Below, piece after piece: positions 1 to 9,747 of a DNA stretch of 64,000 nt. A model generated the notes under the pieces. It saw only the letters and a list, made by a program, of their open reading frames with translations. It was not told the origin of the DNA and did no database searches. Source of the DNA: Oxytricha trifallax. Its lineage: Eukaryota > Ciliophora > Spirotrichea > Sporadotrichida > Oxytrichidae. How positions within the stretch are numbered: position 1 is the stretch's first letter; every line of letters starts with the position of its first letter. The DNA is taken from positions 16,157 through 80,156 of the forward strand of contig ARYC01002081.1 in the NCBI GenBank assembly GCA_000711775.1, in the 5' to 3' direction. A program made the translations under genes and the position numbers.

Positions 1-333
1 ATTGTAATAGAAGTAGGCCTGTTAAAATATCCATATGCTCTCTTATTGTGCTAATTAATTTACATTTAAATAATCGTAGTTTGCTAATTTGCAAATATTC
101 ATAAATCAAAACCCTCTTTCCTCTGCTAAATATACTATTTTTTTAAATTTAAATTACAACATATAAATATTTACTTCAAGCAAACAATATTGGGAGATTT
201 TAGGATATAAAATAAAAACTAAATCAACAGATATCCATTTCTAAGATCTTGATTGCACTAACATTTAACTATTTATGAAAAAACTCTCTAAGTTTTTTCA
301 TATACTTAATGTTTTTTTAAATTAAAAATTAAA

Positions 334-513
334 CTTGAGTAGGGGCTTTAAGAGGAAACAAGATATGGAAATTCAGAGCTAGATGATGAAATTCTTAAAC
401 AAATTTTACAGAAAGAAAAGGAGAGAGAGAAAAAGCTCAAACAATAAAGAAAAGCTGAGTAAGGAGACAAGAAAAAGAAGAAATCAAGAAAACCAAAGAA
501 AGAGGACTTATGA
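334..513 (+). CDS. C-terminal fragment of a Lys/Glu-rich protein
   Basis: Read with TAA/TAG as Gln, the frame starting near 334 is open to a TGA at 511-513. It encodes a charged tail containing ELDDEILKQILQKEKERE and ending SRKPKKEDL. No start codon is in reach and the sequence upstream of 334 is AT-rich without coding character, so this is probably the last macronuclear-destined segment of a gene whose other segments lie outside the window. The composition suggests a coiled coil or a basic tail. No family can be named. Confidence 0.5.
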
Positions 514-717
514 GGAGCATTATAAATTGATCATATGATTATGGTTTTAATTTAGTTTAGTAGAATTTATATTAGATTAAGTTTTAAACTTGAGAATGGA
601 CTTATTCTTCAATTTAACTAAGTAACTTGATTTTTAAAATCTAAACCATAATAAAGTTTCTTAATATGTAAATTAATTGATTGATTCATTTATAAAATAA
701 AAAGATAAATAATAAAA

Positions 718-1640
718 ATGGAATTAGTTGTAGTGAACGGTGCCAACGCTATCTCAAGAGTAGTGGTTTCTAAGCTTGATGGAAAACATTACCAAAAGGT
801 TAAGTTCCTAGATTTCAGACCCTACCGCCAATCTGTATAAAATTTCTAGAGACAATTGAGTGGCTAAGGTGTTCAGTTTGAAAAACTTATGGTTAAAATG
901 CTGCAGCTCTTGAGCATGGCATTGAGGGAGCAAGCGATGTTTCTTATTTTACTCATGACTATCGCGCAAATGCTGCTGATAAAAATTCATTCATTCAAGG
1001 TTCTTTAAAGCTCACTTATAAACATGGAGTAATAAAATTTGTCACTGTATACCCAGTCGAAAATGAACTTTTATATACTGAGGATGCTAATCAAACATTA
1101 TAGATATAAGAGGAAGCTCAGGCTCACGCATTAAAATCTAATGCCAATTTACCCATTCTCAACAGTGACTTAGTTTACGGAAAGGGATCTCATTTGCTTC
1201 ACTACATAGCTCAATGCTTTGAAGCAGAAAGAATATATAGTTCTATTAGTTTTGTTAAAAATTACAGATTCAGACCTATTTCAGATGAAGACTTAGCAAG
1301 AGCTGTAGACCATGCCCTCATTAAATTACTTTATATTGAAAGATGAAATAATTTTTTAGCTATGAAATTTGTCTATATTTCTAACCTTAATTTAATCACT
1401 AACTTCCAAGAAGTAAAGGGTCACAATTTTATTCTTCAAGGTAAAGATGAGGGTACTTTAAGCGATATTTTGAATACACTTGAAATTACATTGGGCAAAG
1501 GTGAAGGTACTACCAAACTCCAATTCACTCTTGAGATTGAATCTATCTGACTACGTCGAAGAATTCTTTGTTGGTATTACTCATGATAAAAATTTCAGAC
1601 GTCTTGCTGAGTATTTCGAATCACACAGACTGATTTAACT
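718..1640 (+). pseudogene. extended short-chain dehydrogenase/NAD-epimerase-like gene, frame broken
   Basis: The start ATG at 718 opens MELVVVNGANAISR, a glycine-poor version of the N-terminal nucleotide-binding strand of NAD(P)-binding extended SDR proteins. Later blocks GASDVSYFTHDYRANAADK, NSDLVYGKGSHLLHYIAQ and RFRPISDEDLARAVDHAL fit the central and C-terminal parts of that family, including an isolated Tyr-x3-Lys-like stretch (YGKGS). Three breaks are visible: a one-base loss in an A run near 896, a TGA at 1344-1346 with coding sequence continuing, and a one-base gain near 1549 before YVEEFFVGITHDKNF. It could be a decayed germline copy or a real gene with assembly slips. Mitochondrial complex I subunit NDUFA9-like proteins are one possible relative, but this is inference. 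Confidence 0.6.
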
Positions 1641-2528
1641 TATTCTCTCTTTTTACAGATAGAATTGCAATGTGAATAATAAAAAGAGTACATTTTAATA
1701 TTTTTGAGACCAAACATCAGTGAGGGTAGAGTCAATTATTTCTAACAACATGGTTTATAATTGCAATCAAAAGGAAAAAGAGATACCTACTAAAAAAATT
1801 AATACAGAGAAGAGGATCTTGTCTTCCCTGTATTCAGCAACTATAAAATGACCTCTCTTGATTGATGACCAAAGGCAAATATAGCTACTTAAATTTAAGG
1901 AAGTATCTTTGAGATACAAACTATTTTGGAAAATTATTATAAATTACATATTAAAATTACACTTTTATGAGCTAAAATAAAAATGACAATAAATGAGTAC
2001 ATCTTTAAAATGCTATGGTATTTATATTAAATTTTCATAAATTAATTATTCTTCAAAGTATATTAATCAAACTTATATACACAAATTAAAGTGAATAAAA
2101 GAAATTATTGCTTTTCTAGTTTAGCTTTATCGTCTAATTTTATCAGACTAAACTGCCTTTAAAAATAGTCTTTAAAATATTTTGATAAATCAATTCAATT
2201 CAAAAATATAATATAAATGATTTTGAGACAAGTAAATTGAATTTGCGAGATTAAATAAATCTTATTGCTTGATGAATCTTGCAATATTCATCATGTATTT
2301 GTTTCATATATTTATTTAAAACTAAGTAATTAAATATTTTAATAGTAAATTAGAGCTAATTTAATTAGTATTTTAAGGTTTATAAATTGAAATTTAGAAT
2401 TATAAAAATTATCTCTAAATATATAATTCTTGACTCATAAAGCTTTTTTCATTAATATTACTTAAGATACTATTTTTGAAAGTGTATCTAATGATTTAAA
2501 ATTTATAATAGAAAATCGATAAATTAAA
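1641..2528. other. AT-rich gap
   Basis: About 890 bases of very AT-rich DNA with no frame I can support on either strand. It probably holds intergenic or eliminated germline sequence. Confidence 0.5.
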
Positions 2529-2811
2529 ATGAAATTAATTAAGAAAATATGAAAACCTAAAGATGGTGTTCCTGGAGCAGCTGGTTATTCACTAAAATTT
2601 GTAAGTTACAAAAAACATATCTAGACTTTTTTTATTTCAGCAATACTTACCAGCAGGAGTGGCGACGTTAGAAGACTGAGAGCTCGTGAGACACTGGAAA
2701 AAGATGGCAACAGAAAAGTTGGTATGGCCAGATGGAGCAAAATACGAAAGAGAATGGAGAGATGACAAAGCTGTTTCTGGATTCCATTTCCGCTACCCTC
2801 TATACGAATAA
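2529..2811 (+). CDS. small MORN-type protein, one intron
   Basis: The frame starts at ATG 2529. A 40-nt intron (2601-2640, GTAAGT...TTTCAG) joins PGAAGYSLKF to QYLPAGVATLED in phase. The second exon ends with EKLVWPDGAKYEREWRDD, which has the W-x-DG-x-x-Y-x-x-E-W pattern of a MORN repeat, a membrane or phospholipid-associated motif. Two TGA codons lie in frame (2550-2552 and 2677-2679), both where Trp would be natural, and the protein seems to end at TAA 2809-2811, because no TGA follows in frame for a long way. That is the reverse of the usual hypotrich pattern. The intron sequence recurs at 45.2 and 57.6 kb next to related fragments. Confidence 0.5.
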
Positions 2812-3039
2812 TTATTATTAAATTCATATCAAAATATATTTACCAATTCTCGATTATTTTTTATAATTCCTTCATAACCTCATCTATTACCATATCTTTA
2901 AATTTTGATTTAGATTGTCCACTGTATCTCAACTATGACTGTGGTATTTCGATTATTAAATAGTAAAATTTAGAATTTCATTTAAATTTAAATTTTAATG
3001 ATGATGTTAATTTAAATGCTTTTACTTTTATTATACTCG

Positions 3040-3433
3040 CAAAATTCTTTCTCTGCAAGATAAGAATGATTAATGATAGAATAGCAAACTAGAGGCAATT
3101 TACTAGATATATCTACACTTCCATCGAAATTCTTTTCTTGTTATGGTTGCCCAAAGATGACACCAATTTTATTATGAGTCACTTCGAGAGCAAATAAGTT
3201 TATCGAAGTTTTAATTTCTCTGTCTGAATTGTACCAAAGTGATTGATTGTCTTTAATGAAAATAAATCTTCCTTACTAAACTCCAAAGATATCTTTAACC
3301 ACTGTCTCTATTTTAAACCTATACCTTGCTCCCCATAGTTTGCTGAGTCTATTAGTGCTTTAGTCTGATCAATCAGTTTCTTCAAATTAATGGTTTGCTT
3401 AAGAATATATTTTAATTCTTGGAATAATTAGTG
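3040..3433 (-). CDS. coiled-coil coding fragment
   Basis: On the minus strand from about 3433 the frame reads QELKYILKQTINLKKLIDQT, then EFSKEDLFSLKTINHFGTIQ, with TAA/TAG as Gln. One in-frame TGA (after LLSK) is followed by more coding-like sequence. There is no start or stop at either end, so it is an internal segment. It resembles the coiled-coil linker of B-box proteins in spacing and composition and could belong to the B-box or kelch gene nearby, but that is a guess. Confidence 0.35.
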
Positions 3434-3879
3434 CTCAAGTTAATTAAAGTCATGTTCATGGAGAACATGACTAGTTTTCATGTTTGTTTTAATCTTAAAT
3501 TTTTTAATATTTTTAATTTAATTTTAATTTAAATTATCTAAAAACATTCTTAAATTCATCAATCTTTTTAAAAGGTCACAATCATTCATAAACATTATCT
3601 GTCGTCTCTTAAATTTAATTCTATTTTCTAAATGTATGTAATATAGTAAAATTAACTTGTATATAGAACAATATTCTATGTGTCCCTACTAAATATAAAG
3701 GGTTCATTGATATGATCAAAATCCATTTGGACTATAAGAATCAAAACGAAAATTTTCAAAAAGATTAAATAAACAGGAAATCATATATGAAAGCTCAGTT
3801 TATCTAAATTACCAAAAATTATTAATTAAAAATTGCATGGAGTAACCAATGAATCAAATTATCTATATGTGTGATTGTA

Positions 3880-4584
3880 AAGCGAATTAAGCTATTTAAG
3901 AGCAAACATACAAAATTAATCAAAAATTTGAATAGATGTATCGTATAGATAATGCATGATTAAATCTTAATTTCTTCGATTTTTAGAGATCTTACACATC
4001 ATAGTTCTAGCAAGATTGTCGATACATCTTAGAGATCGGTGCTCATTGGAACTATTATCTTTCAAGTATTCCTTTAATTTTAAATTAGTTTGATGATTTT
4101 TATTAATTTAAATAGGTTAAGCTTTGATTAAAAATTTTTAATTAAAAGTTAAATCATACATCTTTAATTAAATTTCTTTATAAAATAAAACGATCAAATT
4201 AATAACTATTCTAAAAGCATTAAAACTTAAAAAGTTTAAATCAACCAAATTAAATTAATAAAAATCATCAAACTAATTAAAAATTAAACGAAGAAAATAG
4301 AGGTTTGACCTGTTGAAGGATTATTGAAATCGCTGACTTAAATGGAGATGCGCCTGAGATTGCAACTTAAGAACGATTTGATCAGCTACTTTTGATCCTT
4401 GAAAGATAAGAGTTCCAATGAGCACCGATCTCTAAGATGTAACGACAATTTCGCTAGAACTATGATGTGTAAGATCTCTAAAAATTGAAGAAATTAAGAT
4501 TTAATCATGCATTATCTATACGATACATCTATTCAAATTTTTGATTAATTTTGTATGTTTGCTCTTTGATTGCTTAATTCGCTT
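3880..4584. mobile_element. TA-flanked palindromic element (family D)
   Basis: Inverted arms of about 190 bp run from 3880 and back from 4584; both outer ends read AAGCGAATTAAGC and each is bordered by TA (3878-3879 and 4585-4586). The arms carry long matching blocks such as GAGATCGGTGCTCATTGGAAC and its complement. The middle (about 4070-4390) holds a second, smaller palindrome and a short coding-like stretch on plus, ADLNGDAPEIATQERF, of unknown meaning. There is no transposase. TA duplication and long arms fit a non-autonomous Tc1/mariner-type element. Confidence 0.7.
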
Positions 4585-4639
4585 TATATAAGATAAATCA
4601 ATTTATTAGTATTATTAGTGATTTTGTAATTTAATTAAA

Positions 4640-7030
4640 ATGATATATCACTACTTTGAATATATAAATCATTTGGCTTCAATTAACTTGAAACCTTATG
4701 AATCTACTTAAGAGGAGACCGCAAGTTTTAGCAAGACCATCTGCCATAAATTAATCATCAAGAGATGAATCTCAATAGACAAACTTCTAAGATTCCAAGT
4801 AAAGTTTTAGTTCGAGGATGCTTAACAGGCATAGCTACCACGAATTGTCTCTCTTCATATCCATATGGGTCAATTTGAATTTTTAAAATTTTCATCAAAT
4901 AGAAAAATAAATGATAAATCAAATAGAAACAGCTAACTACAGGTTTCTAGTCATAACTCAAATCGTAAATTAATAAGAGAAGATTCCTTTAAAAAAACAG
5001 CAATATAGGGCTAAAGTAACATAAATTAAAGTAGAGCCTCATTTTCTGGGTTAAACTAAACTTTAGCTACAATTACAATAATTTTATAGCCAGAGAGACC
5101 CACTTCCAATATGAGAACAGCTTAAAAGAAAATTATTTGGTTTAAATGGGGTTCCTATGAGGCTTTTAAATTTGATGCTAAAAATGATAGGTTGAATAAA
5201 ATTGATGCCAAACCTATAAATTTTTTTACCTTTATTTCTCTTCAATTGTACATTTGACAAATTAAAGAGGAGTCTTATTGATATTAAGCGAGTATAATCA
5301 AAATGAGGAGATCGTTATAAGGAAATCAAAAATGCAATCAAATAAGATAATGTTCTAATCATGTTTTACTAATGTTTTTTTAACTGTAGCTATTTCGAAT
5401 TAATTTCATTTGTTACTAATCACTCAACTAATTAACTAATTAAACATGTATTATTCTGATAATTAAATTTTATAAACTTTTCCAAATCATTTCTATTTTA
5501 GGGCATCTTAGTAGTTGTAGCTGTAGCAGTCTTCGAGTTTCTTAATCAAAATTTCTTCGATATCTTCAAGGTATCTTCAGGGTATCTTCATGATATTTTC
5601 CTCAAAAATCAAAAAATGAAAATTAATGGAGTTTAACAATAATAACAATAACAATAACAATAGCAACAACAGTAATAACAATAATTAAGTCAAAATTAGC
5701 AATAATTAAAGACCAGGGATTTTTACCAAAAAATCAAATTTTTCATAAATTTCAAGTTTAAAGTCTCAATGTTAAGGATGATAATTTAAGTGATGATGAA
5801 AATGAAGGATAAAATCAAAGATTTTAAGAATTTTTAAATTCTCAGGAATTTAAAAGTGCTCTTTAATTATTGCTAATTTTGACTTAATTATTGTTATTAC
5901 TGTTGTTGCTATTGTTATTGTTATTATTGTTAAACTCCATTAATTTTCATTTTTTGATTTTTGAGGAAAATATCATGAAGATACCCTGAAGATACCTTGA
6001 AGATATCGAAGAAATTTTGATTAAGAAACTCGAAGACTGCTACAGCTACAACTACTAAGATGCCCTAAAATAGAAATGATTTGGAAAAGTTTATAAAATT
6101 TAATTATCAGAATAATACATGTTTAATTAGTTAATTAGTTGAGTGATTAGTAACAAATGAAATTAATTCGAAATAGCTACAGTTAAAAAAACATTAGTAA
6201 AACATGATTAGAACATTATCTTATTTGATTGCATTTTTGATTTCCTTATAACGATCTCCTCATTTTGATTATACTCGCTTAATAGGAGGCTCAGATGAAG
6301 ATGCTAATTATTATAGAAGAGTAGTACATTTTGAAAATTATTAAATATTTATAGATCAGCAAGAGAGCATTCTTTTGTAGTTTACATTGCTAGAGTACAG
6401 ATTAAATTTTTGCTTTTGGAGGGAATGATGAAGAGAAAGATTTGAAATAAGTTGAGCTTTATGATATTTAATACAATAACTGGATTGAGTTGTCATCAAT
6501 GAAAGAAGCTAGAATTGGAGCAAGTTGTTTCAAATTTGAAAATATCAAACTAACTTCTTTATCGGCGGAGATAACATAGAAAATGGATCACTTGACTCAA
6601 TCGAGAAATTTTCTATGCAAACTTAAGTTTCGGAGATTATAAATATCATATTAGTGAAACCTTTGCATGATTTTGTTTGTCATTCCATTGGTAAAAATAG
6701 AATTCTGATACTTGGGTAGCCAGATCCTGTACAATAAAATTCAGATCAAGAAGATCTTCAGCAATCTTAAAGGTCTATTGAACAAGATGTAGAGCTTTAA
6801 ATTATTGATCTTTCATATCACCTATAAACTAGTGCTCAGTACATAAATAACTGGGTCAAACCTATCTACCCACATTCTTAGATGCTTCTGGTTTTTTATA
6901 CATATTTACTGGTTATCTTGATAATAAACTCACATAGAAAATCACAAACATACAATCTTTGATTCAGCTATGGTCTGTCAATATGCAGGAACTTTTTTAT
7001 AAATAAAAACGGTAATTGTAAAAATAATGA
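4640..7030 (+). CDS. kelch-repeat protein gene interrupted by a 1-kb element
   Basis: ATG 4640 starts a frame rich in Ser, Asn and Gln, which runs into kelch-type blades. Signature pieces are GVLLIGGSDEDANYYRRV at the element junction, FAFGGNDEEKDLKQ followed by ELYDIQYNNWIELSSMKEAR about 6410-6530, and IGGDNIENGSLDSIEKF about 6560. A further blade-like block FLDASGFLYIFTGYLDN precedes TGA 7028-7030. Kelch repeats form beta-propellers that bind partner proteins. The element 5284-6282 sits inside the glycine pair region, and taking it out with one TA restores the frame. At least four one-base slips, two in T runs, separate the blocks, plus one in-frame TGA near 4767. It faces the B-box gene tail to tail, and the two together would make a B-box/coiled-coil/kelch protein. 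Confidence 0.65.
5284..6282. mobile_element. TA-flanked 1-kb palindromic element A1 inside kelch gene
   Basis: The two halves are near-perfect inverted copies: 5284 begins TTAAGCGAGTATAATCAAAA and 6282 ends with its complement, and the arms meet near 5780. TA lies on each side (5282-5283, 6283-6284). Each arm includes an (AAT/AAC)n-type microsatellite and a run of GATATCTTCAAGG-like repeats. No reading frame was found. A diverged relative lies at 62404. The behaviour fits a Tc1/mariner-type non-autonomous element that is removed during macronuclear development. Confidence 0.85.
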
Positions 7031-7151
7031 TATTTATTTTCAAGCAATTGACTACGTGTTGCTTTGATTCAGTTAATTTTTATAGAGATTTATCATTTTA
7101 AAGAGATCCAAGATTTCTGATTATTTACTTCATGCTCTCTTTAAATAATTT

Positions 7152-8212
7152 TCAGTTTAATTATTTAAGTTTACCTAAATCAAGTTTAAAAGTGCTTCGG
7201 GGTGTTTCATAAACTGAGCTAGCAAAAAACTAATTTTAATTTTGAATCTAAAATTATTATAGATCTGACTCCTATTGGTTGATGTTTTTCCATTCTATCA
7301 ATACTCTTATATTTTCTCTGCTCAACTCTGAATCTGAAATAGATTTATATGAATAATTTATTTATTTACCTTCATAAATTTTCATTTGAATTTCCTTGGT
7401 TTAATTAAGCCACCCATTGTGTATCTATTATTTTTCACTAATAACAAGCCTGTCACTTTTCAAACTACAATCAATATCTCTCACTACATTTTCGATATAA
7501 TCAATTAACTATTATTTCCTAGTTTCAAGTTCAATGAAGAGTTACCTAAATGTGAAATTAATCATTTCGATGTTCTATTCTTTATAATTTAACACCCATT
7601 CCTGTGCTATCTCAATTGATTATTTTGATGCGATTGTCTTTTGTATATCGTTATTTAGCTCTTTAAGCAAATATCTCAGTCTTACCTTATTTTCAAAGAC
7701 AAAAATAGTCTCATTGGATGTTTGAAGTCGCAAGTTTTATGCTTTATCAAGCATTTTGGACAGAGTAATTTGTTATGATCTAAGCATAAATGTCGATAGT
7801 CCTCGCCTAAATGCTCTAAGCATATACCTTCACGAAGTTAGAAAGCTGGAGTAGGATTTTCTTAATTCGAAATAGCTTAATTGACAGGTGCCTCTTATTG
7901 CTATTTAGAATTAATTAGTTAAGACTACTAAGAAGTCTTAGCTTTATTTAATTGAGAATTCGAAGATTGCTTAATAGTAGAAGACTTAGAAGAAGATTCT
8001 AGTTAAGATTTTCTCAATTAATCTTCAATTTTCATATTATTACTCTCTGTACTACTTGAGAAGTTTTATACTTAAATACCTATATTTAATGGTAATATTT
8101 TAGCAAATCTATCATTTTAATTGGTAGATATTGTTAATTGTGGTTGCAATAAATTCTAAGTAATTGTATTAATTTGTAGTGGGTTTCCTTTAAAATATTA
8201 CTGAATTTGCAT
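7152..8212 (-). CDS. B-box zinc finger / coiled-coil protein
   Basis: The start ATG is at 8212-8210 (MQIQQYFKGNP). About 110 residues rich in Ser, Gln and Asn come first, then a B-box: CLEHLGEDYRHLCLDHNKLL followed by CPKCLIKHKTCDFKHPM, with the spaced Cys/His/Asp set that binds zinc. A long helical segment follows (for example RQLFIELETRKQQLIDYIEN), as in B-box coiled-coil proteins. A 36-nt intron (7334-7369) interrupts it. The frame closes with TGA 7152-7154 after LDLGKLKQLN. One A is missing in a run just after the B-box (about 7695). There are no other internal stops. In many ciliate proteins B-box plus coiled coil precede kelch repeats, and those lie next door on the other strand. Confidence 0.7.
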
Positions 8213-8309
8213 ATTCGAAAATCTTATATCTAAAATCATGGTGATTATTAATAAAATACATTAAAAATATAGGTAAAAAAGAGAAACTTTAATACAGAGA
8301 AAAATTCAT

Positions 8310-9215
8310 TCATTTATAATTGTCACGAATTTGATACGTGCATTAGTAGTATTTATTTAAACACACTAGTCTTCTAAATGAGCATATAAATAATCTGCGT
8401 GTAATATAAATATGCTAACTATATGATGACCATAGCTCAGGTGAACACCTTCACTTATCTTATTCCTCATAACCATACCCTCCCCCATTTTAGCTGGGTT
8501 ATGAACAACATAGATACTGTTCTTCTCAAGAGCTCTAATCTTGTAAGTGCACCCTTTCTTCCAGAGAATCATTCTTCTACCTTGGGGAGTAGTTTGATCA
8601 GCGATAAAGCTGAGAATTGGAAGATTTTTGTGATTGTTTTTTGAATAACCTTTCACCAGCCTCTTTAGCTACTCCACCAATTTCAACAAATCATGATGAT
8701 TCTTTAGGTCTATGAGCAACTACGATAAATAACTGAAGCTTCACAGTCAGAGTATTTCTCAGCGTCAACAACTGTACCGTAAACTGGGAGACTCAAGTCC
8801 TGAGTGCCAGCTCTCTTGCTGTTAACACCTACCATCTTGGTTCCATAGGCGAGGGCTTATTGAGTGTGGAAAGTACCATATAAAAATATTCCTTAATATA
8901 CATGAATTTTGGAGAAAATCTTATTGTGATTAAAGAATATATATTATGGTATTAATGACTTACGTGATTACCAGTCACACTTAAGCAGATAAATTTTGTG
9001 TGCTTATTGATAAATATGTGAGGCTCATTGCTAGGTGCTTAGACACCTCTCTTGGTAAAGGCTAAAATCAAAAATTGCTAGTTCTTGGTAAGTGCCTATT
9101 TAGTTGACTGGAATGCTTTCAATAGCATATTTATTTAATAAATGAATTATTTTATTAGTCATAACAATAATTAATTTCAAAATATCAAATTCGTGACAGT
9201 TAAAAATGAATTGTA
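8310..9215. other. segment bounded by ~30-bp inverted repeats
   Basis: The left end carries TTCATT...TGTCACGAATTTGATA on plus (about 8306-8334) and the right end carries the complement (about 9183-9210). Between them lies a decayed host-type gene. No target duplication was found, so mobility is inferred only from the inverted ends. Confidence 0.45.
8366..9128 (-). pseudogene. succinyl-CoA ligase alpha subunit, degenerate copy
   Basis: The frame begins at ATG 9128 with a basic, mitochondrial-type leader (MLLKAFQSTKQALTK), then HIFINKHTKFICLSVTGN, a donor-like GTAAGT, and after the gap GTFHTQQALAYGTKMVGVN and GTQDLSLPVYGTVVDAEKYS. These match the CoA-binding N-terminal half of succinyl-CoA synthetase alpha, the TCA-cycle enzyme. 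Downstream come EIGGVAKEAGE, LPILSFIADQTTPQGRRM and ALEKNSIYVVHNPAKMGEG. Damage: several frameshifts, no clear acceptor AG, and loss of the conserved GHAGAI block that contains the catalytic His phosphorylation site region. It is a dead copy, still containing intron sequence, so it was copied from DNA rather than mRNA. Confidence 0.75.
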
Positions 9216-9606
9216 TTTTATCAATAATGGATTGTAATTTTAGGATTAATTAGGCTTAAAAACTGAGACAGATCTTTAAGAGTCTAAATTCTGAAAGTTA
9301 TTTTAGTCTTTAATTATGAAAATCTAATTTACATCAATCAAACCCCAAATTTTTGTTAAACTTTTAATATTTGAAATAAAAAAATTCATGATCTATGTAT
9401 TTTTTATACAATTAATTAAATTCTTATATAATTTAATCTACCAAATATATTTAACTCAAGGGTTTATAGATTAGCATTTTCAGATATTTTTGCAAATTTA
9501 TATATAATCATAATATAACTTTTACAGATCTGATAGATGTTTTAGAGGTTTTGAATATTATACTTGTTTGTTTCATTGTGATTTTAATTTTTCAGTACAT
9601 GTATTG
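9216..9606. other. AT-rich spacer left of TBE
   Basis: No supportable gene was found. It ends with the target trinucleotide ATT (9607-9609) of the TBE insertion. Confidence 0.5.
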
Positions 9607-9747
9607 ATTAAAAACCCCAAAACCTCTTAATTAGATGTTTTAGTGATTTGATTTGTAGGGTAAAGTTGGGGTTTATTAAGGTTAGTAGAGAAAACGCAGT
9701 TTTTATGTGAATTTAATATGTATTTATAGAATATTACTTGTCTTAAA

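Noticed and set aside
8423-8644. Plus-strand ORF of 73 codons
   Set aside because: Antisense to the succinyl-CoA ligase alpha remnant, which has real family matches.
9610-9640. True telomere or chromosome end
   Set aside because: The C4A4 repeats are short, internal, paired in inverted orientation and bordered by ATT duplications, so they are TBE termini.
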